DNA of 64,000 bases from Zonotrichia leucophrys gambelii. Lineage: Eukaryota; Chordata; Aves; Passeriformes; Passerellidae. The position numbers and the translations under genes were made by a program. The notes under the pieces were generated by a model. That model had not been told where the DNA came from and did not search any database. It saw nothing but the letters and a program-made list of their open reading frames with translations. Below are positions 49,586 to 58,930 of this stretch, piece after piece. The stretch is taken from NCBI RefSeq assembly GCF_028769735.1, contig NC_088179.1:8585950-8649949 (forward strand), given 5' to 3'. Within the stretch, counting starts at the first letter, position 1. Each line of letters starts with the position of its first letter.

Positions 49586-51463
49586 TTACATGTTTTCCAT
49601 TGCTCGCTTGGTGATGTGATCTCTTTCAAGCTCTGACTTCTCCTGTTTTAGGTACTCCAGCACCTTTGCCAGCATATCCTCATCCAGGAGCTGCCTGGTT
49701 TGCGTGTCATCAGCCTCCCCAGCCATGGAGAGCCTTTTGCTGAGCGAGGCCAGCTTGGCAGCCTCCTGTGGTCCCAGCTGGTTGAGGTGCTCTCGGATGG
49801 CCTGCTCCAGCTGCTCCTCCTCCTGCAGGTTGCCCTCCGAGGCTGCAGCAGGGACTCTTTTCATCTGGTTGGTATTGATCACCTCGGGGTATTTCGCCAG
49901 CACCTTTGCCAAGTAATCAGCCAGCTCTTCATCCTTCTCATTCAGCTTCTCGTACTCTGTTTGTCGCCTCTCCAAGTCGTTCATCCAGGCAGCTTTGGGG
50001 AACAGGTGCCCTTTCAATCTTCTGGGAATGTAAGACAGTCTTGGCAAGTCATTTTCTTGATTAAGACGATTTAGTAAGTAGGAGGGATTCTGGTTAGCTA
50101 AATTGTCATTGCCCAGAAGGCTGACAATATCTTCAATATTGAGGTCTTCGGGTAGATTTTCTGGAATAAGAGGCTGCTTCATGTACCCGTTTTTAGAGTT
50201 TATATTATTTTTAAATATATCACTCTGTCCTAGATTGGTTTCAGTTATCTCGTCAAGGTCTTCTGGGAATTCCATTTCCTGCTCAGCTTCCAACCTTTCG
50301 CTCTGAAGCTGCTTTTTTTCTCCAGCTTTCAACATGTCTAATAAATCCTCAGGAGGAATTTGCAAATTCCTTGAGATTTCTATCAGCTGAGTTATAGCCT
50401 GAGGATCAAGTTGTTTATCCAAAAACATGGATGCTCTTTTTTCCTCAATTTCTCCTCCAGTCCTTAACTTCCTGTTCCCAGCACTTCCCATCAGCCTCTT
50501 CAGGTAGTAATTCATTAGTTTTGAAACATCCTCTGACACTTGATCTTTATTTTCTCTTCTTATTTCATCCTCAAGGAAGCTGAGTTTTCCCGATCTTTTC
50601 ATTTCGTCGTCAATCTCCTCTTCATGTTTATCAATTTCCTCTTTGCTGTCTTTTATCTCTTCCTGGGTTTGGCTTTCCACTTTTTCCTCTATGGGATTCC
50701 AATCTTCTCCTCCAACCACGTCTTCATAGGCTATGTTATTCACTTTGTACACATCATCTTCATCATCTGTGTACAACTTCTGGTCCTCATCCACCCTTTC
50801 TTTCTTGTGGCTGCTGGGCCCTGCCATCTTTCCCAGCTCCTGGAACACGGACTCGAGGGTGGCGAGGCTCTGGGGCGTGTACTGCTCCTCCACGATCTCG
50901 TTGGTGCGCTTGAAGGGACTGTCCCTGGAGCCCTCTTCATAGCGCCCAAGCGGCATCTTGAGGTACTTCTGCCACCTCTCAGGCCATTTGTAAGCCTCAT
51001 AATCGTCAGTCACTCCAGCTGGAAAGCTGTTATCTGAACTCAGACTGTAGGGCTTATTCTCCTTTGGGCCAGCCTTTGACTCCTTCTCGGCTTGCCGCAA
51101 GGCTTCCAGCATCACCTTGACCCACTGGGACTCATCTTCAGTCAAAGAATCCCGCACGTTATCCGGGAGGTGGAGCTGGTCCTTGCTTTCTCTCTGTGGG
51201 AGGAGGTAGGGGACACTTTGATAAGAGCTGTAGTCAGGGCTGCCTTCTCCCTTGTTGGTTTGCTTGCGAAGGTCCTCTATGTACTCCAGGGCTTTGATCA
51301 TGTCGGGGTTTGGGAGCCTTTGCAGGTTTTTCATTGCATAGTCTGGGTCTTTCTGGAGCAGCTGGTGCTGCTGGAAGGAGGCTGCATCGACCCAACAGAT
51401 TAGGACAAAGAAAAAGGTGAGAGCACAGGCTGTTCCAGGCTGGAAGGTTTTAGTTTCTGCCAT
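49586..51463 (-). CDS. SCG2: Secretogranin II precursor (chromogranin C), 625 aa
   Basis: This is an acidic granin precursor of dense-core secretory granules. It helps granule formation and hormone packaging and is cut into neuropeptides. Residues 1-27 form a signal peptide with a hydrophobic core (ALTFFFVLIC) and a likely cut after VDA, as in mammals. Secretoneurin is residues 187-219 after Lys-Arg 185-186, an EM66-type peptide is 222-288 before Lys-Arg 289-290, and a manserin-type peptide is 537-575 between Lys-Arg 535-536 and 576-577. The protein ends KRAMENM, as the human protein does. Its length is close to the mammalian length (about 617). The open frame continues 20 codons upstream, but those codons translate the intron's pyrimidine tract. 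I therefore chose the ATG at 51463, which has A at -3 and G at +4. The coding sequence lies in a single exon, which matches the known gene structure. I see no frameshift or stop. Identification rests on recalled human sequence and is very secure. Confidence 0.98.
   Translation of the reverse strand: MAETKTFQPGTACALTFFFVLICWVDAASFQQHQLLQKDPDYAMKNLQRLPNPDMIKALEYIEDLRKQTNKGEGSPDYSSYQSVPYLLPQRESKDQLHLPDNVRDSLTEDESQWVKVMLEALRQAEKESKAGPKENKPYSLSSDNSFPAGVTDDYEAYKWPERWQKYLKMPLGRYEEGSRDSPFKRTNEIVEEQYTPQSLATLESVFQELGKMAGPSSHKKERVDEDQKLYTDDEDDVYKVNNIAYEDVVGGEDWNPIEEKVESQTQEEIKDSKEEIDKHEEEIDDEMKRSGKLSFLEDEIRRENKDQVSEDVSKLMNYYLKRLMGSAGNRKLRTGGEIEEKRASMFLDKQLDPQAITQLIEISRNLQIPPEDLLDMLKAGEKKQLQSERLEAEQEMEFPEDLDEITETNLGQSDIFKNNINSKNGYMKQPLIPENLPEDLNIEDIVSLLGNDNLANQNPSYLLNRLNQENDLPRLSYIPRRLKGHLFPKAAWMNDLERRQTEYEKLNEKDEELADYLAKVLAKYPEVINTNQMKRVPAAASEGNLQEEEQLEQAIREHLNQLGPQEAAKLASLSKRLSMAGEADDTQTRQLLDEDMLAKVLEYLKQEKSELERDHITKRAMENM
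49739..49855 (-). other. SCG2: Manserin-type peptide region of SCG2
   Basis: Residues 537-575 (39 aa) start VPAAASEGNLQEEE and are bounded by Lys-Arg at 535-536 and 576-577. This is the position of manserin in mammals. Conservation is concentrated in the central LQEEEQLEQAIREHLNQ block. Confidence 0.85.
50600..50800 (-). other. SCG2: EM66-type peptide region of SCG2
   Basis: Residues 222-288 begin with Glu and end with Met, directly before Lys-Arg 289-290. This is the same layout as the mammalian 66-residue EM66 peptide, here one residue longer (67). The core KLYTDDEDDVYK and IAYEDVVGGEDWNP is nearly the same as in mammals, which suggests strong purifying selection. Confidence 0.9.
50807..50905 (-). 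other. SCG2: Secretoneurin peptide region of SCG2
   Basis: Residues 187-219 (33 aa) run from TNEIVEEQY to GPSSH. The first 26 residues match the mammalian peptide as I recall it; the C-terminal seven have diverged. Secretoneurin is the best conserved granin peptide and acts as a secreted chemoattractant and angiogenic neuropeptide. The N-terminal cut site is Lys-Arg. The C-terminal site here is Lys-Lys (220-221) followed by Glu-Arg, whereas mammals have Lys-Arg. Confidence 0.95.
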
Positions 51464-51477
51464 GTTTAAAATATTTC
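51464..51477 (-). other. Start of SCG2 exon 2: splice acceptor and 14-nt 5' UTR
   Basis: On the minus strand, a run of CTT triplets (plus 51484..51512, GAA-rich) leads into TTTAAAG, then 14 nt, then the start ATG. The AG at 51479..51478 is the likely acceptor. A GTTAAC about 35 nt upstream is a fair branch-point candidate. An alternative AG directly after GTTAAC, before the pyrimidine run, is less likely. Confidence 0.7.
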
Positions 51478-54400
51478 CTTTAAATAAAGAAGAAGAAGAA
51501 GAAGAAAAAGAAGCTGTTAACACATGGAGACGGGCTTAGGAAACAGAGCTATGCAAGAAATTTCTTATCTCTGTGCTTCATGTACTTTATGAACATTAAT
51601 TGTCCAATGGCATCACCAAAGTACAAAATACCAACCCCATATAACTCATGAAATGCCTATAGACACACCTAGATGTCATTTTGATAATGAGAACAAAGCA
51701 CCTAAATGAGAAAATTGGTGTATCCATACATTTAAATGCTGCTCAAAATACTAGTATGAAAACTACAGACAGAAATATTTTGTGAGATTGCTCCATAGGT
51801 CATCTAATTTCCTGCCAGGACATTACTGCTGAATGGTGCTTAACTGCAATAAAATTATTGTCATGAAGTGAACATGACATATAAAATTACTTGCAAGTTT
51901 ATTTCTGTCACTACTGATAGTGCTGAAGCTACTATTTCCTTTATTTTGCTATTCCATATTAAAAAATTATTTGTATTACAATGGAATATCAGTTAATGAC
52001 TCTATGACTCATCTTCCTAGGGCAATGATCTCTTACATGAGAGGAAAAATGTAATTTATCCTAAAGGTATAAAATAATTTTACTGAATCCCTGAAAGCCC
52101 ATCTCAGAAAGGAGCTTGAGTAGGTAGGTTCTGAGTGGTGATTTCATTCATTTGCTTATTCATTCACTCCAGCAGAAATTGAATCAGGTCCCAGGACAGG
52201 CAGAAACATGACCCCTGGCAAATTTGGTTAGAATAGATCAGTAGAAGCCCATGTCTGCCCAGTGTACACCAGACAAAAATAAACTCTGGAGCAGAACTGG
52301 GAAGAATACGCCTGTGACAGAACTGAGATGATTACAGCATCTCTGTGCATGAGGGTACAGGTGCAAAAGCCTTGCAGAGAGCTTGGCACCCTCCCCATGG
52401 CACTGGGGAAATTGCCACCAGTCATTCCCCAGGACACTCTCAGGCACTGGGGCCGTGGGACACACTGGACTCTTTTCTGACCCACTTGCATTAACAAATA
52501 AAAAGTACAATAATGAGAAAGGAATGATAAAGATATCAACTGCTTTGATTAATTGACCTGTTTTGGTTCCTTTGGTTTTTGGCTTGGTAAATCATCCTGT
52601 TGAGACTCTGGTGGTTCATGAGAGCCTGAAAGAGCTGTGTACACCCATGTTTACCCACTGCTGAAAGCAGAAAGTGAGCATGAATATGTTCATTTCAGCT
52701 CACTTGTAGATTTTTCCACTCCATTTTTGTCCTTAACATAATGTGACTTAACTAAATAATTAAAGCCCTATCAGTTCAGAGAACTGCTTATTTTCCTCCC
52801 TTCAGTATGCATGAGCAGGCTAACAGGCATAATAGCAAACAATTTCCCCAAACATTTCTGACTTCAAGCCTGGATACATTTGAGCATTGATTTCACAAAT
52901 GATTAGTTCAATAGCTAATTAGACAGTCCCACCCTCCGGATCTGAGTTTGCCCTGAGTCAAAGCCAACCCATTGCTTCATTTTCTGTCACAGAAAAGGCA
53001 TTAGCCCTGGACATAAATGTATATATCCATTAAAAAACCCCAACAAACAAACAAAAAAAAACCAAACAAAACACAGCCAAACATCACCTAATTTTCTATT
53101 TCTGTAGCAAATAAGTAAATTAAGCCTCTCTTTTTCAGCAGACTGGTCATTAACAGAGTTCATTTGTCAGCACACGAGAAACTGTCCTTTCCAAGGGATG
53201 GGGGAAGGGAGAGTCCTTCTATAATCATCTGCCAAGAACCTCCCACTCACAAGGACCAGGAACTCACCCTCCTTCTCTGCACACAACTGGGATTGTTACA
53301 GCCTTTGCAAGGGCTGTCAACATCCCACTGAAATCAAAATGCGTGCAGCCAGGCAAAGTTTCGTTTAGTGTTCCACAAGGATGTTGCTCAGTTGGGTATT
53401 TCCTTTGCAGAACAACAGATCATTGGCTCCTCTCTCCATATTTTCTGTGCATTTGCCTCTAGGTCAACTTTTACTTCTAATTTATTGGTAGATGATATTT
53501 GAAAGCCTTGTTAAACAGATTTGGGAATGATTTCTTTTACAAGCTATCAGTTCAGGTCATAAATCTTGTCATTAAATATACTGCGCTATCCAAGGTAAGA
53601 GTGCTCCTCCCCAGTCGTTCAGACTTTAATTCCACATTTGTTTTTAAAACAGGACATTTTAGCCTATCTTTAGGAAATATTGTAAACATTCTCTCCTGTG
53701 CCTGTCACAATATGCTAAAACAGCTCTTTTATCTTCAGATCAATAACTGTGAAGCCAGTCTAGATGGAGAGCATATTTTCTCCTCTATTAGAACCTAACA
53801 AACAGGAAAATCATCTTTTAGCCAACAAATGAAGATGAAGAAGTTCCTCTTTACAAAATGAGGCAACCATGATCAAAATTTAACACATACAAAGGCAATA
53901 CAGACTGAGAAAAGTTCCCTGAAAAACAGACACAGAAAATATCTTGTTTCTGGGATGTTTCCATGGTAGCAGTAATTTTCTCTCTCATTCTCCTGGCAGT
54001 TGTTTCTGATGTGACTCTAATGTTTCCAGTGAAATTTAGCTATGAAAACTCATAGGTTTTTTTCCTATAGAAGTGTCCCTGCTCTGACAGCCTTAAGTGA
54101 AACATAAGAGCAGTTATCCATAGGGAAAATAAGTATATCATGCACTCTTCCTCCCATTTCTTTTTTGCAATAAATAACACGACTGCAGCAAATCTGCATT
54201 GTTTATAAGCATCCCTAACCTTTTACCTTGTGGAAGGAACCGAAAACACAAACAAAACAGCAACGAAGGGTAAAATCCCAAACCCACGGCAGTCCTAGAG
54301 ACTCTAGGGACTGTTTGCATGCAGATCCATCCGGGAAGGGGCTCGGAGGGTGTTTGGTCCGAGGGATCCCCCTGCCCATCCCTGAAGCGCTGTGAGCGGG

Positions 54401-54733
54401 CACGGCTGAGCGCCGCCGCTCCCGGGAGCGCTCCGAGCCGGCAGCGCACGGACACAACAGATATCCGGTACAATACATATGCATTTATACATGCAGACAT
54501 GCATCTTTATATGTGTATAATACATGTAGTGATAGGGGTGCATTTTGTAGAGATGTGTTCCCTTGCAAGCCCAGCCCCGGCACCACCGGCTCAAGGTGCG
54601 ACTTCACCGCTCTCTCGGTGTCGGATCCTCCTGCGCAGTCCTGGGGCTCCCCGCATCCTGCATCCCAACCTGCATCCCTGCATCCCAACCTACATCCCTG
54701 CATCCCTACAGCCCGGCGGCCCTGCAGCCCTAC
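51478..54733 (-). other. SCG2 intron 1 (predicted)
   Basis: About 3.26 kb lies between the predicted donor (CAG, then GTAGGG on minus at 54733) and the acceptor before the coding exon. The size is similar to the single intron of human SCG2. I see no repeat family in it apart from A-rich runs near 53030..53090. The segment 54400..54733 belongs to the CpG island. If another donor is used, such as GCG then GTGAAG near 54605, the 5' boundary moves. Confidence 0.5.
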
Positions 54734-54767
54734 CTGCGCTGCCGCCGCTCCGCCGCTCCGCCGCCTT
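54734..54767 (-). other. SCG2 non-coding exon 1 (predicted)
   Basis: The predicted start site is the A at about 54767, 26 nt past the TATA box. The first good donor after it is CAG|GTAGGG at 54734/54733. This gives a very short exon of about 34 nt. A donor near 54605 (GAGAGCG|GTGAAG) would make it about 160 nt. The known gene has a non-coding first exon. Only the general location is well supported. Confidence 0.4.
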
Positions 54768-54785
54768 CAGCACCCGGACAGCGCC
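54766..54785. promoter_or_regulatory. RE1/NRSE (REST-binding) element at SCG2 promoter
   Basis: The plus strand carries TTCAGCACC, then a single C, then GGACAGCGCC. Both halves match the REST consensus fully. The canonical site has two bases between the halves and this one has one. The element lies between the TATA box and the predicted donor, over the predicted start site. REST represses neuronal and dense-core-vesicle genes in other tissues, so the location fits SCG2. Whether REST tolerates this spacing cannot be read from sequence. Confidence 0.75.
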
Positions 54786-54787
54786 CG

Positions 54788-54793
54788 CTTATA
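54788..54793 (-). promoter_or_regulatory. TATA box of the SCG2 promoter
   Basis: The minus strand reads GGTATAAGCGGG inside a CpG-rich stretch, about 3.3 kb upstream of the coding exon and about 55 nt before a good splice donor. Mammalian SCG2 promoters have a TATA box with a CRE upstream, as I recall, and the same order is seen here. Confidence 0.65.
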
Positions 54794-54804
54794 CCGCCCC
54801 GGCC

Positions 54805-54812
54805 GCGCGTCA
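54805..54812 (-). promoter_or_regulatory. CRE-like site of SCG2 promoter
   Basis: TGACGCGC on the minus strand sits about 20 bp upstream of the TATA box. It keeps the TGACG half of a cAMP response element. Mammalian SCG2 has a functional CRE a little upstream of its TATA box. A second variant, TGACGTGC, lies near 54950, about 180 bp upstream of the predicted start. Confidence 0.45.
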
Positions 54813-54967
54813 CGGCCCCGCCCCGCCCGGCTCGGCACCGCCCGGCTCGGCCCGGCCAGGCCCCGCCTTGCCCGGTACGGCCCAGCCCCGCCCGGCTCGG
54901 TCCCGCCCGGCCCGGTCTCCGCCGGAGCCTCCGCGACTCCCAGCACGTCAAACCGGCAGCGGGAAAA

Positions 54968-55115
54968 GGACGGGATGGAAACAAAAAGGAGAAAAGTAAA
55001 AAAATATAGAGGGAAAAAAGGCACGAGGATAAACAAGGAGAGAAAAGGAAGGCAAGGAGGAAAGGGAAAAAGGTTTAAAAATTAAAAAAAAAAAAAAAGA
55101 AAAAGAAAAAGGCAG
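54968..55115. repeat. Purine-rich stretch upstream of SCG2 promoter
   Basis: Nearly all A and G on the plus strand, ending in a run of A. It forms a sharp edge to the CpG island on its upstream side. Confidence 0.75.
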
Positions 55116-58100
55116 AAGTGATGCAGTCAGTGCCTTCTGCTTCTCCGGCTGGGAGGAAGGACTCGGTAAACCCGACCTACACTTCGTCGGGTGGGTGCAG
55201 AGCAAACTACCATGCCCAGGGCTGTGGGGCAGTAGCGAAGCCCGAGGTGATGCAGCCCGGCTGTGAGGATGACTCTGCACCCAGGGTCAGTGTGAGTGTG
55301 CCTGGCTGTGCCCGTGCCTTGGCAGGAGACGGCCTTTCAACAGCTGTGGCCAGCAGGGGTTTTTTATTTTTTCTCTTTAGTTCATTGACTGAGCTGTTGT
55401 GGCACATTTCTGGCTTTGTCACAGGGCAGGAATAGTTCATGGCCGTGTCATCAGTGTAGGAGGCTCTGGGGCTCTGCACCAACAGAGATGGGCTGAGAGG
55501 GAAGGACACCCCTCCCTTGTTTGTCTGATGTAGATGGACAAACTGAAACGCGGTGGAGAAATAGAAGGCAGAAGGTTCCTCCTGCTCCAGCAGCCCCATC
55601 CCAGCTGTGTGCCCTGGCTGTGGTGGCTGTGACATGGGACAGGGGCCAGGCTGGCACTGCTCTGGGTGGGGATGGAGCCAGAGAGGGACTGCCCATCCCT
55701 GGGGCACTGCTGAAAAGGCCCTCATGGTTTTACCTTCAATTTCAGCACTCAAAAAGGGCAGCACCTGCACACCTGGATCGGTGCGATTAGTAAATACCAC
55801 CATGCCATAAATCACAAAACACAAGATGTAACACATGGCTTCAGCTGATGCTCAGAGTTTTAGCTTGCTCCTTCTGCTTCCTTTCTATTACAGAAAGGTT
55901 GTTTTGCTTTAGCTTTTAAATAAGGATTCCTTTTCCCCCAAAATAAATCTTTCCTGACAATTTTGACCTTTTACAGCACAAAATGCAAAAAAACCTAGGA
56001 TGAATGTACCTTCCAAGCCAATAAACATTACAAAATTAAATTACTGTAAGAACAGTAAGCTAGAAATAATTGTAGCCATGAACAGACAACAAGAAAATCC
56101 TGGCTGCATTTGCTGTAGCTGACACAAAGATCTGGAAATAAGAGATCTTGTTTCACCTCATGTAGTTTTATGAGTAAAATACAGTATGAGTTTTTGTGCT
56201 GAAACTCTTCAGCAGCAGCTTTATTCTGGCCCCAGATTCCATCCAACACACACACACACTTTCATTAGCAGACCCAGGAAGAAAAGAGCCCAGAAAATAC
56301 TGCATTAGGGCCTGTGATAGCAGCCCTGAGGAAGGGAAACAAAGGCAATGCTGCAGCGAGCTGAGGGCAAGGTCCAGGTGCCCTCTGAGCAGCTGGTGCT
56401 GAATTGCTGAGCACCACATCCCTTCAGCAGGGCTCTGAGCACCACATACTGAATTGCTGAGCACCACATCCCTTCAGCAGGGCTCTGAGTGCCCACAAAA
56501 CACAGCTCTGCAAACACTGATACACCTCAGCCCATGGACACAACACCCAATGCAATCAGAACCAACAAACAAAATAATAACAAAAAACAGCCAGCAGAAA
56601 ATTACTCCATTCAGACTTTCAGGATTTTTTTTTTTTGCTTCTGCAGGTGTTTCCAACAGGCTCTTGTGCATTCTGTCACCAAATGAGTAATACTCATGGA
56701 GCAAATTCTTTCCCATGAAATCATCCTGTTGAAACCCCTCCATCCTGATCCCTGATCTTCTGCATTAGAGCACATTTCAGACAAACCAAATTATCTGGCA
56801 CATGAGCAAGATTCCGTCCTCCTTAGCCACTCACCTCAGATTTACAGCATGTAAAGTCAGCCAGACACTTGGCTTAGGTCTCTGCTGTGGCTATTCTGGG
56901 TTCAGTGGATAAAATTTTCCAAAGGCTCTCTACAATCCATCTGTCAATTTTACTCCATATCAAAAAATGTTGCCTGGACTTTGTGCTTATGATTGGTTGC
57001 ATCCACACAGCCCTATAAGGAGGAGCCCTAAAAGTACATTACTGAATGTACTTTTTTTGGTCATATTGAATGTACAGCATTCTTTTCCTCAGAATGAGTC
57101 ATGCAACTGAAAATTGGATCTGTTCTGTCATCAGAAGTTCCATGGCATTTTATACAGGAGTAAGATCACATCACAGCATCTCTCAATTTTAGGAAATTGC
57201 ATTAGAATTAGCTCAATATCAACTGCTTAAGCAAAGGAGCGGGGTAATCTCGTTTTTCTGAGTGAATTTTGACCATGTGCATCCTTTTGTGCATCCTGGG
57301 AGCAGCCCAGCTCTATCTGCAGTGATTTCTCTCAACAGCTTGCCTTGTCACATGCTCTCCCTCTACCTAGTCATGCATCATGAGAAGATAAAAGTTAATC
57401 AATCAACCCTGCACCTTGCAGAAAAGGCTTTTCTTTCATTCCATGCAAGAAGGAGGGCACGGGGTTGGGAGGGGAACTTCGCTGCAGCAAACAGAGGCTG
57501 GAGGGCTCCAGCCCACTCTGGTTTGTCACAGCCCAGCTGGAATATCCTCATCCCTGCAGTCAGTGGGGAAAGAACAGCCAGGAAACTTGTCTTGAGGAGG
57601 AAACACGGTCTGGCAAAGGGCCCTGGGGTCCCTGTCCTTGTGCCCAGGCCCCAGCACACACCAGAGCCACAGCAGCCCACAGACCATGGGCTCCCACCAC
57701 ACCTGCCCAGCTCCAGCAGAGGATGGAACGATCATCTTGCTGGGATAACCATCCCAGCAGAAACAGAGAGGCAGCACATTTGTCTTTTCTAAACACCAGA
57801 ATGGTTTCTGCTTCTGCAGCTCTGGCTCTCTCCTCCTCTAATTGGTGCCACCAGGATCAGCACTGCTCAAAAATAAAGCAGGGTTGTGTCAATATTGATT
57901 ATTTCCCTCCCTTCTTCTGTTTCTAGTGGCAACTAAAAATAATTTACAATTCATTACAGACGTGACATCTCCTGCAGAATAAATGCCATTGTCACATTTA
58001 AAATTCAGTCCATATCTGACTTGAATATCTTCATTTTCTCTGAATATAATGAGAAAGAGGAGGTTTTTTGCCTCAGAAAAAGCTCATCTGCCATAATAGA

Positions 58101-58650
58101 TACAGATTCATTTAAATTATTTTAATTTTAAAATACTTGAACTCTGCTTGTATCAACATCAGACTCGTCATTTTCTGCTCATTTTGCATGCTTGAAAGAT
58201 CTATCATATTTGTATGCAAATATTTTTGGCCTCCCTAAATTTAGTGCACAATAAATGGCTCAAATTTCATTTCCAAAGCCATAAGGGGAGGGATAAATAC
58301 AGCATTGTAAGGAAAAAAATAAGGGTTTTGCAGTTTTTAACCACAGTCCTCTAAAAGCAGTGATGTCAAGGCAAGCATCCACTGGCTGTAGATCACTGGG
58401 CTTTATTCAACGCTGCAATGAGATTAGGCAGGTTTAACACCAGCCTGTCCTGCACACCTCCCTCAGGGGACATTTCAAGAACAGGAAAAGCTAAGGAAAA
58501 ACACAAAAAAACCAAAATCTGGACTTTTATCCAACATTTACAAGCTCAGGATTTCAGGCTGCCTGCTTGTAAAAAAATAACAGAAGAGGAGCCTTAGGCA
58601 AGGCTTGGCTGTGGGTGTGCCCCAGTGCTCATGAGATCATCCCTTGACAC
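55116..58650. other. Non-coding DNA on the 5' side of SCG2
   Basis: Unique sequence apart from the 50-bp duplication at 56399, a short CA run near 56248 and a poly-T run near 56627. The minus frame 55207..55836 (209 codons) begins with a hydrophobic stretch, but I recognise no family and found no supporting splice structure. Confidence 0.6.
56399..56489. repeat. Perfect 50-bp tandem duplication
   Basis: The block CTGAATTGCTGAGCACC...GGGCTCTGAG (41 bp) occurs twice with no differences, 50 bp apart. The linker CACCACATA repeats part of the unit itself. Perfect identity suggests a recent event or a length polymorphism. Confidence 0.95.
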
Positions 58651-58930
58651 CAGGGCTGTGCCACCCGTGCTCAGGGTCCTTCCCTAGGGCTGTGCCACCC
58701 TCCAGTGCCACCTCTGCTCAGGGTCCTTCCCTAGGGCTGTGCCACCCCTGCTCAGAGCCCTCCCTAGGGCTGTGCCACCCCTGTACAGTGCCATCCCTGC
58801 TCCCAATCCTTCCCTAGGGCTGTGCCACCCCTGTACAGTGCTACCCCTGCTCCCAGTCCTTCCCTAGGGCTGTGCCACCCCTCCAGTGTCACCTCTGCTC
58901 AGAGCCCTTCCCTAGGGCTGTGCCACCCTT
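58651..58930. repeat. Minisatellite, 33-50 bp unit
   Basis: Seven units begin with (C/T)AGGGCTGTGCCACCC and continue with a variable part such as CTCCAGTGCCACCTCTGCTCA before CCTTCCC. Units are 33 to 50 bp, which suggests internal deletions in some copies. Confidence 0.9.

Larger units (their letters stand above)
54400..54960. promoter_or_regulatory. CpG island spanning SCG2 promoter and first exon
   Basis: CpG is dense here, especially 54720..54960, whereas most of the window is CpG-poor. GC boxes (CCCCGCCC and variants) are repeated between 54813 and 54925. Within it, 54655..54730 is a short imperfect tandem repeat of CATCCCAACCTG-like units. Long open frames across the island (for example 54319..54999 plus) reflect high GC and are not genes. 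Confidence 0.8.

Noticed and set aside
49700..51403. Several plus frames opposite SCG2
   Set aside because: They are antisense shadows of the SCG2 coding exon, whose acidic codons leave few stops on the other strand.
54319..54999. Long plus frames across the SCG2 CpG island
   Set aside because: High GC removes stops. The protein is Pro/Ala/Arg repeats, and the region is better explained as promoter and first exon.
55207..55836. 209-codon minus frame starting with a hydrophobic segment upstream of SCG2
   Set aside because: The N-terminal part looks membrane-like, but the rest is low-complexity Pro/Ser/Gln text. No family is recognised and an overlapping frame exists on the other strand.
58214..58221. 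Perfect POU octamer ATGCAAAT; others at 288, 5237 and 22189
   Set aside because: A few octamers are expected by chance in 64 kb of A/T-rich DNA, and they show no clustering.
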